A stretch of 7,793 nucleotides of DNA from Elusimicrobiota bacterium. Lineage in GTDB: Bacteria; Elusimicrobiota; Elusimicrobia; UBA1565; UBA9628. The stretch is from the NCBI GenBank assembly GCA_028717525.1, contig JAQUNT010000092.1, positions 1 to 7,793 of the forward strand, given 5' to 3'. Positions 1 through 6,373 of this stretch are shown here, in pieces (the stretch's first letter is position 1; every line of letters begins with the position of its first letter). Both the position numbers and the translations under genes were made by a program. The notes beneath the pieces are model-generated. The model was not told the origin of the DNA. It was given only the letters and a program-made list of their open reading frames with translations, and ran no database searches.

Positions 1-263
1 GGGGGCCTTTCGTCCGTGGTGAGCAGACAGTAGAACTTCAGCTGCGCCATGGCCACGCCGTAGGCGTTGATGAACTTCTGCAGGCCGGCCTGGCGCCGGC
101 CCAGGAAGAGGATGTGGAACCACTGCACGACCAAGGCCACGCTGGCCCCGATGCCGATGAAGCCGAGCACGAAGCCCACGATGGAGCCCCAGACGATGCG
201 GACGAACAGCTCCAGCCGGGACGCCTGCGCCTCGGACGCGACCGTAATCTTCACGCTGTTCAT
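1..263 (-). CDS. DUF4389 family membrane protein (3' part beyond the left edge)
   Basis: Reading leftward from the ATG at 261-263 gives 87 codons with no stop before the window edge, so the C-terminus is missing. After a short polar N-terminus the protein has 'RLELFVRIVWGSIVGFVLG', one long hydrophobic stretch (about residues 19-50), then 'QWFHILFLGRRQAGLQKF' and 'YCLLTTDERPP'. This pattern of hydrophobic segment, FHIL-x-x-GRR, and LLTDERPP matches the DUF4389 family of small bacterial membrane proteins, whose biochemical role is unknown to me. It starts 16 bp after the hisS stop on the same strand, with a good GGGAGG site 5 nt before the ATG, so it is probably co-transcribed with hisS and translated by ordinary Shine-Dalgarno initiation. 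The family call comes from recalled sequence similarity. The pairing with hisS does not imply a shared function. Confidence 0.78.
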   Translation of the reverse strand, partial: MNSVKITVASEAQASRLELFVRIVWGSIVGFVLGFIGIGASVALVVQWFHILFLGRRQAGLQKFINAYGVAMAQLKFYCLLTTDERP

Positions 264-268
264 GCGGT

Positions 269-274
269 CCTCCC
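269..274 (-). promoter_or_regulatory. Ribosome binding site of the DUF4389 gene
   Basis: The minus strand reads GGGAGG, then 5 nt, then ATG at 263. It lies in the 16-bp gap after the hisS stop codon (TGA, 280-282) and supports the chosen start. It contrasts with hisS, which has no such site. Confidence 0.7.
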
Positions 275-279
275 GCCCC

Positions 280-1584
280 TCAGGGCTTGGCCAGCCTCGC
301 CAGGAGCTCCTCGATGCCGAACGCGGCCTCGGCGCCGGTGGCGAGCTCCTTGGCCTTGACCTTGCCGGCCGCGGCTTCGTCGGGCCCCAGCACCAGAGCG
401 TAGCGCGCCTTGACGGCGTCCGCGTACTTGAACTGGGCCTTGAGCTTGCCGGTCCCCGGATAGACGTCCACGCTCAGGCCGGCGGCGCGCAGCCGCTTGG
501 CCAGGCCGAGGGTCTGCAGGCGCAGCTCGTCGGAGAACACGGTCAGGCAGGCGTCCGGGCCCGAGGCCTTGGCCCCGCCGGCCTCCTCCATCACCAGCAT
601 GAGGCGCTCGAAGCCGATGGAGAGGCCGCAGGCCGGGGTCTTGGCCCCGCCGAACTGCTCGGTGAGCCGGTCGTAGCGCCCGCCGCCGCCGATGGAGCCG
701 GCCAGGCCCGGCGAGCGGAACTCGAAGACGGTGCCGGTGTAGTAATCGAGGCCCCGCACCAGGCTGGGCGAGATGGTGAAAGGCCCGTAGGAGTCCGAGA
801 CCTGGGCCAAGGTGTCGCGGATCTGGAGCAGGCCGGCCATGGGCTCCGGGGCGACGGTCTTGAGGAAATCGAGGTCGGTCTCGCCGCCCTGCACGAAGGC
901 GGCCAGGTCTTCGGGGACGGCGCCTCCCAGCAGCTCGGCGAGGTCGGCGAGCACGGCCTCGGCTCCCACCTTGTCGAGCTTGTCCAGGGCGATGCAGAGC
1001 GCGCCGCGCCGGTCCTCGGGGATCTTCCAGTGGTCGCACAGCGCGAAGATCATGCGGCGGTCGTTGAGCAGCACGGCCGGGGCGTCCAGGCCGAGCTGCT
1101 TGAAGACCGTGAGCACCGCGGAGACGACCTCGATCTCGCACTGCACGCTATCCGAGCCGAGGATGTCCGCGTCGCACTGGATGAACTCGCGGTAGCGGCC
1201 CTTCTGGGCGCGCTCCGCGCGCCAGACCGGGCCGATGTGGAAGGCCTTGAAGGGCGTGGGCAGAACGCCGCGGTAGCGGCTGTAGTAGCGCGCCAGGGGC
1301 AAAGTGAGGTCGAAGCGCAGGCCCATGTCCGCGAGCTCGCCGGCGCCCTTGGAGAGGTCGAGCTTCTCGCCGCGCTTCATGATCTTGAAGATGAGCTTCT
1401 CGTTCTCGCCGCCGGCCTTCCCCATGAGCATGGCGAGGTCCTCGGCGGCCGGGGTGTCGATGGGGCAGAAGCCGTAGGAGCGGTAGACCCGGGAGATGGT
1501 CTCGATGACCTGGGCGCGCAGGGCGCAGGAATCGGGGAGGAAGTCGCGGAAGCCGGAGGGGGGCGTGGTCGGGATCGTGCTCAT
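280..1584 (-). CDS. hisS: Histidine--tRNA ligase (HisRS)
   Basis: A 434-aa class II aminoacyl-tRNA synthetase that charges tRNA-His with histidine in the cytoplasm. The length is normal for bacterial HisRS (about 420-450). Visible landmarks are the N-terminal 'PSGFRDFLP' (9-17), 'LRFDLTLPLARYY' (89-101), motif 2 with the catalytic Arg and RYREF loop (116-143, including 'WRAER' and 'GRYREFIQCD'), the HisRS-specific histidine-binding loop 'LVRGLDYYTG' (275-284), 'GGGGRYDRL' (299-307) and motif 3 'ACGLSIGFERL' (318-328). A C-terminal anticodon-binding domain fills roughly 340-434. The 'QCD' after motif 2, 'DYYTG' and 'GLSIG' resemble the eukaryotic/archaeal-like branch of HisRS more than the E. 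coli branch ('QLG', 'DYYNRT'). The ATG at 1584 puts the conserved PSGFRDFLP at its usual place; it has no Shine-Dalgarno sequence but a TAAGAT hexamer 9 nt upstream. It is followed by the DUF4389 gene in an apparent two-gene operon. Confidence 0.97.
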   Translation of the reverse strand: MSTIPTTPPSGFRDFLPDSCALRAQVIETISRVYRSYGFCPIDTPAAEDLAMLMGKAGGENEKLIFKIMKRGEKLDLSKGAGELADMGLRFDLTLPLARYYSRYRGVLPTPFKAFHIGPVWRAERAQKGRYREFIQCDADILGSDSVQCEIEVVSAVLTVFKQLGLDAPAVLLNDRRMIFALCDHWKIPEDRRGALCIALDKLDKVGAEAVLADLAELLGGAVPEDLAAFVQGGETDLDFLKTVAPEPMAGLLQIRDTLAQVSDSYGPFTISPSLVRGLDYYTGTVFEFRSPGLAGSIGGGGRYDRLTEQFGGAKTPACGLSIGFERLMLVMEEAGGAKASGPDACLTVFSDELRLQTLGLAKRLRAAGLSVDVYPGTGKLKAQFKYADAVKARYALVLGPDEAAAGKVKAKELATGAEAAFGIEELLARLAKP

Positions 1585-1593
1585 GTTGGAGAC

Positions 1594-1599
1594 ATCTTA
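1594..1599 (-). promoter_or_regulatory. Putative -10 element for hisS
   Basis: The minus strand reads TAAGAT (4 of 6 matches to TATAAT), ending 9 nt before the hisS ATG; an overlapping TACTAA is an alternative. No TTGACA-like -35 is seen about 17 bp upstream, where the 12-bp tandem repeat lies. The intervening GTCTCCAAC offers no Shine-Dalgarno site, so transcription would start within about 3 nt of the start codon. This is inference from position and sequence only. Confidence 0.35.
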
Positions 1600-1610
1600 G
1601 TAAATCCGGC

Positions 1611-1636
1611 GGCCGAATTCGGGGCCGAATTCGGGG
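1611..1636. repeat. Tandem 12-bp repeat GGCCGAATTCGG, two copies
   Basis: Two perfect back-to-back copies of ggccgaattcgg occupy 1611-1622 and 1623-1634, and each contains the 10-bp palindrome CCGAATTCGG. The repeat lies in the hisS/nuclease divergent intergenic region and runs directly into the 'ggggacac' element. It could be a small duplicated end of a dispersed intergenic repeat, or a paired binding site for a regulator. The sequence shows the duplication directly; its function is unknown. Confidence 0.75.
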
Positions 1637-1652
1637 ACACAATACTTAATTC
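1628..1652. repeat. Putative dispersed intergenic element, 'aattcggggacac...cttaattc'
   Basis: This short AT-containing string in a GC-rich background reads as aattcggggacac, then aatacttaattc, and is bounded by AATTC at both ends. From memory, close variants (ggggacac-c/a-atacttaatt) occur many times in diverse bacterial genomes and have been seen near IS200-like/REP-associated (Y1) transposases. I cannot verify that here and no transposase gene is in the window. It may therefore be an isolated or decayed copy of a repeat family. It also lies where upstream promoter elements of hisS or the nuclease gene would be expected. Confidence 0.45.
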
Positions 1653-1707
1653 GTCGGGCGCGGGTCCTGCCGGCGCCGCGGGCGGATTCCTCCCGCCTCC
1701 GGTTTGG

Positions 1708-1713
1708 TACCAT
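1708..1713 (+). promoter_or_regulatory. Putative -10 element for the AddB-like nuclease gene
   Basis: TACCAT (4 of 6 to TATAAT) ends 7 nt before the ATG at 1721. The intervening ctcacat contains no Shine-Dalgarno sequence, so the predicted transcription start falls at or next to the start codon. I see no good -35 near 1685-1690. Support is positional and by analogy with the neighbouring genes. Confidence 0.35.
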
Positions 1714-1720
1714 CTCACAT

Positions 1721-4700
1721 ATGCTCAAGGTCTTCTACGGTCCCTTCCACCCGGACCTGGAAGAGGCCTTCGTCGCGCGCCTCGGAGAGCTCGCGGCCTG
1801 TAAAGAGCCCGTGGCCGTGGTCGCTCCGTCGCGCCTCATGGCCGACCGGCTGGAGCGCCTGGCCGCGGTCGAGAAGGACCTGCCCCTGCTGGGCTTCCAC
1901 TTCCACACCTTCCACAGCCTGGCCTGGGCGGTCACCGAGGACTGCCGGGGCGAGGAGCGGCTCATCTCGGACCCCGTGTTCCACGACCGGGTGGTGGACT
2001 CTCTGCTCAGCGCGCGGCCCGGTCTGGGCCGGGTCTTCGGCGGCGAGGCCCGGCCCCGGGCCTTGGCCGGCGCCCTGCGCTCCAGCCTGCGCGACCTCAT
2101 GGACGCCGGGGTCCGCGCCGAAACGGTCGCGGAGGTATTCGGGGAGGAGCTCGTCAAGCAGCCCGAGGAGCGCGAGCGTCTGGAGTCCCTGCTGGAACTC
2201 GGCCGCCGCTACGAGGAGCGCTTGGCCGAGCTGGGCGTGGCCTCGCCCGCGCAGGCCGTCCGGCTCGCGGCGGAGCGCGCCGAGGCCTCGGAGCTGCTGG
2301 GGAGCTTCAAGGAGGTGCTCTACTACGGCTTCTACGACCTCACCGGCCTCCAGCTGGACTTCTTCGAGGCCGTCTGCTCCCGCTGCCCCACCCGCCTCTA
2401 TTTCCCGTTCCGCAAGGGCCACCCGGCCTTCCGCTTCGCGGAGCCCTTCTTCGAGCAGAAGCTCATGTCTCACGGGGCCGAGGCGGTCCCACGCCCCGCG
2501 GCGCGCCGGCCCGCCCTGGACCGGGCCCTGGACGGCCTCTTCGACCCCGCGGCCAAGCCCGAGGCGGCGCCGCTGACCGTCATCAGCGCCTCGGGCGCGC
2601 GCGACGAGGCCTGGGCTGCGGCCAAGGAGGTCCTGCGCCTCGGGGAGAACGAAGGCTACTCCTACGACGACATCGGCGTGGTCGCGCGCACCCTCGAGCC
2701 CTATCGCAACGCGATCGCGGAGGTCTTTCGCGAGAACGACATCCCGCTGCACATCACCGGTGGAGAGCCCCTGCTGCGCCAGCCCCTGGCCAAATGCGCG
2801 TTGAACCTCCTATCCTTGCGCCAGCGCGACTTCCCGGCCGAGGTGGTGTCGGACATCTTCTCCTCGCCCTACTTCCGCGGCCCGGTTCCGGTGCGGCACT
2901 GGCGCTTGCTCATCGCTCGCCTGGGCATCCGCGCCGGGTGGCTGCAGTGGCGCGGCAAGCTGGAGAAGCGCGCCTCCGGTCCGGTCCAGCTGCGTCCCGA
3001 GGAAGTCCGCGACGGCGGACCGGGCTGGCTCGTCCCGCAAGAGGAGGTGAGCGCGCTGTGGGAGCTCGTCTCCGGCCTGCGCGAGGAGCTGGCGGAGCTC
3101 CCGGGCCAGTCCTGGTCGGACCGGGCCCGCCGGGCGCGGGGGCTTCTGGAGCGGCGCCTGCGCCTGCCCGAGGACGCTGACTCCCGCGAGCTCGCGGTCT
3201 GGCGGGCCCTCATGGCCGAGCTCAGCTCCCTGGAAGCCTTCGACCTCCTGCAGGAGCCTTGCGACGCCGCCTCGTTCCTCGAGACCCTCGCGGACAAGCT
3301 GCGCCGCGCCTCCCTCGACATGGGAAGTCCCGGAACGGGCGTGCGCGTGCGCGACGCCATGGACGCGCGGGGGGAGGGCTTCCGGGCCCTCATCCTCATC
3401 GGGCTCAAGGAAGGGCTCTTCCCGCGCACCGTGCTGGAAGACCCGCTCCTGCGCGACCACGCGCGCGCCTCCCTGCGCCATCCCGCCGGCTACTGGATCG
3501 CGCAGAAGGCCGCGGGCCACGAGGAGGAGCGCCTGCTCTTCTACCTGATGACGGCTTCGGCCAAAGAACGGCTCTTCTGCGTCTTCCCCCGGTCCGACGA
3601 GGCCGGCCGCGCCCAGGTCCCTTCGCTCTATCTGCGCGAGCTCTGCCGCGTAGCCGGCCTGGACTTTGCCGGCGGCGCGGTGCGGGCCGTGTCGCGCCAG
3701 CCCGCGGCCAAGCTGGCCGGGCTGGAAGGAGGTGCGGCTTCGCCGCAGGAACTGGTGCTGCGCCTGGCCCTGGCGGGCTGCGGCGCGGAAGGCCGCCTGC
3801 CGGATACCATCGCGGACGCCGGGCTCCTCGACGCGGTCCTGGAGCGCGCCTCCGCGCTCGCGTCCTGGGGCCGGCCCGGGCCGTTCGACGGCCTGGCCGG
3901 GCCGCCCCGGGAGTTCCTCAAGGCCCTGGCGCGCAAGGGACTCTCGCCCAGCGCACTGGACAGCTTCGCCGCCTGTCCTTTCCAGTTCTTCGCCGCCCGC
4001 GTCCTGGACCTGGGGGAGCCCGAGGATGCGGCGCGCCTGGGCGAGGTGCCCGCGTCCCTGCGCGGCCGCATCTACCATGAGATCCTGGAGCGCTTCTACC
4101 GGGGGGCTCCGGCCTCGCTCTGGGATCCGGAACAGGACTGGGGGCCGCGCCTGGAGGCCTGCGTCGAGGCGGTCTTCGCCGAGCGCGGCTGGCGGGAGAC
4201 GGGCGTCTACCCCGTGCTCTGGCAGGCCGTGCGCGCGGCGGTCGCGGAGAACCTGCGCGATTTCCTGGCCTGGGACCGGCAGGAAGCCCTGCGCACCGGC
4301 CTGCGGCCGGCGCTCTTCGAGGAGCATCTCGAGGGCGAGGCCGCAGAGCCCCGGCCCGAGGAGCTGGCGGGAGTGAAGTTCCACGGCATCGCGGACCGCA
4401 TCGACCGGGGCCGCGACGGCGCCTGGCGCGTGGTGGACTATAAGACCCGCTGGAGCCGGACGGGCGACCTCGGCCGGCTGGTTGCGCGGGGCCGGCTGCA
4501 CCAGCTGCCGCTCTACGCGGAGCTGGGGCGCCGCGCGGCGGGCGGCGGCGAACTGGAGAGCGCCTGCCTCTACGCGCTGGAGGACTCTCCGGAGGCCAAC
4601 GGCCGTCCGCGCTGCCGGCTCCACGAGGCGCAGCGCATCCGGGAGGACCGCCAGGCCTTCCTGGAGGCGGTCGCGGCCCGGCTGCGCCGGCTGCGCGCCG

Positions 4701-4855
4701 GCCGCTTCCCCATCACGCCGGAGGACGGGGAACACGGGATCTGCAGCTGGTGCGCGTTTCCCGCGCTGTGCCGCAAGAGCCACGGGCCTTCGCGGGTGCG
4801 CGCCGCGGCCCTGGCCGCCCAGGCCGAGGCTGAGGAGCCTAGGTCCGGGAGATGA
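1721..4855 (+). CDS. AddB/RexB-like helicase-nuclease subunit with PD-(D/E)XK domain
   Basis: A 1044-aa protein resembling the AddB subunit of AddAB/RexAB, which resects double-strand DNA ends for recombinational repair. The N-terminal half is UvrD-like but degenerate: the Walker A position (about 6-17, GPFHPDLEEAF) has no GKT/S, followed by 'VVAPSR' (34-39), 'FHTFHSLAWA' near 62-71 and 'YYGFYDLTGLQLDFFEA' (201-217). A second helicase-like part includes 'DDIGVVAR' (316-323) and 'GLKEGLFP' (561-568). The C-terminal PD-(D/E)XK nuclease shows His786 ('RIYHEIL'), Asp892 ('GIADRID'), and Asp906/Lys908 ('VVDYKT'). Cys752 ('ACPFQFF') with Cys1008, Cys1011 and Cys1017 ('CSWCAFPALC') forms the four-cysteine pattern that holds an Fe-S cluster in AddB-type nucleases. 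The nuclease therefore looks intact and the ATPase does not. No AddA-like gene is adjacent. It could instead be a stand-alone member of the broader PD-(D/E)XK nuclease family. Its stop overlaps the convergent EamA gene. Confidence 0.85.
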   Translation: MLKVFYGPFHPDLEEAFVARLGELAACKEPVAVVAPSRLMADRLERLAAVEKDLPLLGFHFHTFHSLAWAVTEDCRGEERLISDPVFHDRVVDSLLSARPGLGRVFGGEARPRALAGALRSSLRDLMDAGVRAETVAEVFGEELVKQPEERERLESLLELGRRYEERLAELGVASPAQAVRLAAERAEASELLGSFKEVLYYGFYDLTGLQLDFFEAVCSRCPTRLYFPFRKGHPAFRFAEPFFEQKLMSHGAEAVPRPAARRPALDRALDGLFDPAAKPEAAPLTVISASGARDEAWAAAKEVLRLGENEGYSYDDIGVVARTLEPYRNAIAEVFRENDIPLHITGGEPLLRQPLAKCALNLLSLRQRDFPAEVVSDIFSSPYFRGPVPVRHWRLLIARLGIRAGWLQWRGKLEKRASGPVQLRPEEVRDGGPGWLVPQEEVSALWELVSGLREELAELPGQSWSDRARRARGLLERRLRLPEDADSRELAVWRALMAELSSLEAFDLLQEPCDAASFLETLADKLRRASLDMGSPGTGVRVRDAMDARGEGFRALILIGLKEGLFPRTVLEDPLLRDHARASLRHPAGYWIAQKAAGHEEERLLFYLMTASAKERLFCVFPRSDEAGRAQVPSLYLRELCRVAGLDFAGGAVRAVSRQPAAKLAGLEGGAASPQELVLRLALAGCGAEGRLPDTIADAGLLDAVLERASALASWGRPGPFDGLAGPPREFLKALARKGLSPSALDSFAACPFQFFAARVLDLGEPEDAARLGEVPASLRGRIYHEILERFYRGAPASLWDPEQDWGPRLEACVEAVFAERGWRETGVYPVLWQAVRAAVAENLRDFLAWDRQEALRTGLRPALFEEHLEGEAAEPRPEELAGVKFHGIADRIDRGRDGAWRVVDYKTRWSRTGDLGRLVARGRLHQLPLYAELGRRAAGGGELESACLYALEDSPEANGRPRCRLHEAQRIREDRQAFLEAVAARLRRLRAGRFPITPEDGEHGICSWCAFPALCRKSHGPSRVRAAALAAQAEAEEPRSGR

Positions 4856-5210
4856 GCAGGACGCCCGCGGTCACGAAGCCGATGCCGGTCCAGCGCGCGA
4901 GGCTGACCGCCTCGCCCAGCACGGCCTGGGCCAGCAGGGCCACCACCACGTAGTCCATCGCGGTCAAGGGCAGGACCACCGTGATCTTGGCCCGGGAGAG
5001 GAGGGTCAGGTAGGTGCAGAAGAAGGTGGCCTGCAGGGCCACGCCCAGCAGCACCCACTGGTTGGTGACGGCGCGCCAGGCCATGGGCAGGAACATCCCG
5101 GGCCCAGCTTCGGTCATGTCCCCGATGGTGCGCATCCCCTTGGAGAGCAGGACGTTGCCCGTGCCTCCGATGGCGACGGCGATGAGAACAATGATAAAAG
5201 TTTTGACCAA
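4839..5210 (-). CDS. Small EamA/DMT-superfamily membrane protein (putative transporter)
   Basis: A 123-aa protein with four predicted membrane helices at roughly residues 4-22, 51-71, 76-98 and 104-121. The last two carry the pattern of an EamA half: a hydrophobic 'VVLPLTAMDYVVVALLAQ', a conserved-looking 'LGE' (98-100), an Arg at 106, then 'GIGFVTAGVLLIS' at the C-terminus. The size is that of a half EamA or SMR-like unit, so it would have to dimerise to transport anything; the substrate is unknown. The start is TTG at 5208-5210 (rather than ATG), supported by GGAGG 4 nt upstream and a strong extended -10 further up. Its last 17 bp overlap the 3' end of the convergent nuclease gene. It lies 90 bp downstream of rlmM on the same strand but appears to have its own promoter. 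Confidence 0.82.
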   Translation of the reverse strand: MVKTFIIVLIAVAIGGTGNVLLSKGMRTIGDMTEAGPGMFLPMAWRAVTNQWVLLGVALQATFFCTYLTLLSRAKITVVLPLTAMDYVVVALLAQAVLGEAVSLARWTGIGFVTAGVLLISRT

Positions 5211-5214
5211 AAGG

Positions 5215-5219
5215 CCTCC
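5215..5219 (-). promoter_or_regulatory. Ribosome binding site supporting the TTG start of the EamA gene
   Basis: The minus strand reads GGAGG, then cctt, then TTG. The spacing of 4 nt is a little short but usable. No ATG or GTG in the same frame lies between this site and the first membrane helix, so TTG is the best start. Confidence 0.55.
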
Positions 5220-5240
5220 GCTGCTCTCGAACGAAGAGAC

Positions 5241-5249
5241 ATTATATCA
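5241..5249 (-). promoter_or_regulatory. Extended -10 promoter upstream of the EamA gene
   Basis: The minus strand reads TGATATAAT, a perfect TGnTATAAT extended -10. It ends 30 nt before the TTG start, giving a 5' leader of roughly 24 nt that contains the GGAGG site. No clear TTGACA is seen 17-18 bp upstream, as is common for extended -10 promoters. It lies in the 90-bp gap after the rlmM stop, within an AT-richer patch. Confidence 0.6.
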
Positions 5250-5300
5250 ATTTGCTGACGGTTTTCTGACTCTCGCGCGGGACAGGCGAGGGTGGGGCGC

Positions 5301-6284
5301 TCAGCGGGCCTTCAGGCGGCCCACGACGGTGAGCTCTTCCCGGTCGTGGTAGAGGTGCCGCGCGCGCAGCACCGCGCAGCGCGAGGCGATGCCGGCGCGG
5401 GGGGAGAGGACCTTCTGCAGCAGGGCCAGGGGGTCGCCGCGTCCGAACTTGAGGTTGACGATGAAGCGCGCGCACCAGCGGTTCTCGACCCAGAGCCTGA
5501 CCAAAGCCAGGACCTTGCGCGGCTCGTCGAGAAGGTCGCCGAAGAGCCAGTCCATCGGGATTCGGGGGCGGAACTTGAAGGCGTCGGCCGCGCGGTGCTC
5601 GATGGCGGGGTTGCCGGCCGCGCCGCCCTTCAAGGGGCCGTTGTCCACGGCCAGCACGCGCGCGCCGTGCTTGGCCGCGCTGTAGCTCCAGCCGCCCGGC
5701 GCCGCGCCGAGGTCCGCCACGGTCTGGCCGGGCCGCGGCGCCTCGCCCAGCACGAGATAGGCCTCCTCGACCTTGAGGTAGGAGCGGGAGGGGGCCCGCG
5801 GGTCGTCGGCCATGCGGCGCTGGCCTCCGGCGCGGACGAGGCGCGCGGCGAAGGCGCGGTCGAAATCCGTGAGAAAGACGAAGAGTCCGCGGCTCTCACC
5901 GCGGTCCGGGCGGCCCTCCTGGGCGAGCTTCATGACCCGGCTCATGCGCCGGACGCGCAGGCGGAAAGCCTCCGCCACGCTGCGGCAGCGCGCGGCCAAA
6001 CCTTCGAGCCGGGCGGACTCGAAGCAGAGGGGCCAGGGTCGCTCGTAGCGCTCGCCCACGCTGGTCTGGAGGAAGTAGTCGGCCGCGCTGCCGGCCAGGG
6101 CGTTGACCGAGCCGGCCTTGAGCTCCACGGGCTCCAGGAGGCAGAGGTGGGCGAAGCACGGCTCCTGGCCGCTGTCCCGGGCTAGTATCCAGCCCGGGCC
6201 CTTCTCCAGGGCGCGGCCGGCCTCCTTGGCCATGAAGGTCTCGAAGCCGGCTTGGCCGATATGGAGCGCGAGCTTCGCGGTCAC
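5301..6284 (-). CDS. rlmM: RlmM-type 23S rRNA (cytidine-2'-O)-methyltransferase, FtsJ fold
   Basis: A 327-aa SAM-dependent 2'-O-ribose methyltransferase. In E. coli, RlmM methylates C2498 of 23S rRNA in the cytoplasm before ribosome assembly is complete. The C-terminal FtsJ domain shows the SAM-binding 'DLGAAPGGWSYSAAKHG' (191-207) with acidic Asp214 in 'VDNGPLKG'. The K-D-K-E tetrad is readable: Lys171 ('SYLKVEEA'), Asp250 ('WLFGDLLDEP'), Lys279 ('IVNLKFGRG') and Glu316/317 ('YHDREELTV'). The LYHDREE block and 'FKFRP' match RlmM specifically rather than RlmE. The N-terminal half (about 1-160) would be the RNA-binding THUMP-like part but is divergent, and the protein is shorter than the 366-aa E. 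coli enzyme, so target identity is inferred. The start is GTG at 6282-6284, with no Shine-Dalgarno sequence and a perfect TATAAT 6 nt upstream. It is divergent from the radical SAM gene. Confidence 0.85.
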   Translation of the reverse strand: MTAKLALHIGQAGFETFMAKEAGRALEKGPGWILARDSGQEPCFAHLCLLEPVELKAGSVNALAGSAADYFLQTSVGERYERPWPLCFESARLEGLAARCRSVAEAFRLRVRRMSRVMKLAQEGRPDRGESRGLFVFLTDFDRAFAARLVRAGGQRRMADDPRAPSRSYLKVEEAYLVLGEAPRPGQTVADLGAAPGGWSYSAAKHGARVLAVDNGPLKGGAAGNPAIEHRAADAFKFRPRIPMDWLFGDLLDEPRKVLALVRLWVENRWCARFIVNLKFGRGDPLALLQKVLSPRAGIASRCAVLRARHLYHDREELTVVGRLKAR

Positions 6285-6290
6285 GCAGGG

Positions 6291-6296
6291 ATTATA
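6291..6296 (-). promoter_or_regulatory. Consensus -10 element of rlmM, implying a leaderless transcript
   Basis: The minus strand reads TATAAT, then ccctgc, then the GTG start. With the usual 6-8 nt from the -10 to the transcription start, RNA would begin at or within a base or two of the start codon. No clear -35 is seen about 17 bp upstream (6314-6319 reads TCATTC on this strand). The exact hexamer is unusual in such GC-rich sequence. Confidence 0.6.
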
Positions 6297-6343
6297 GCGC
6301 TTGTCCAGCCCGGGAATGACCTCGCGCGAGAAAGTTAAAAAAG

Positions 6344-6373
6344 TTGACCCGTGGCACCGCTACAAGCCATCAT
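6344..6373 (+). promoter_or_regulatory. Putative promoter of the radical SAM gene
   Basis: TTGACC (6344-6349, 5 of 6 to TTGACA) is followed after 18 bp by CATCAT (6368-6373, 4 of 6 to TATAAT), which ends 6 nt before the ATG at 6380. An A/T-rich run, aaagttaaaaaag, lies just upstream and could act as an UP-like element. The only purine-rich sequence before the ATG, AGG, touches the start codon and cannot act as a Shine-Dalgarno site. If real, the transcript would start at the ATG. Confidence 0.4.

Noticed and set aside
67..1803. Long open frame (578 codons) on the plus strand
   Set aside because: It lies antisense to hisS, whose motifs are unmistakable on the minus strand. Its translation is low-complexity Gly/Ala/Glu/Leu-rich with no recognisable domain, as expected from mirrored GC-rich codons.
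2810..4783. Long open frame (657 codons) on the minus strand
   Set aside because: It is antisense to the AddB-like gene, whose catalytic and cysteine motifs confirm the plus strand. The translation has no family signature.
5224..5238. Short inverted repeat (ctct ... agag) considered as a terminator for rlmM
   Set aside because: The stem is only 4 bp and no T-run follows on the minus strand. It would also lie downstream of the EamA promoter, inside that gene's leader.
5259..5275. Two gtcag copies on the minus strand (gtcagaaaaccgtcag)
   Set aside because: They are direct, not inverted, so they form no hairpin, and a 5-bp direct repeat is easily chance.
5292..6185. Plus-strand open frame of 297 codons
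   Set aside because: It is antisense to rlmM, where the SAM motif and K-D-K-E tetrad are on the minus strand. It is a shadow of GC-rich codon use.
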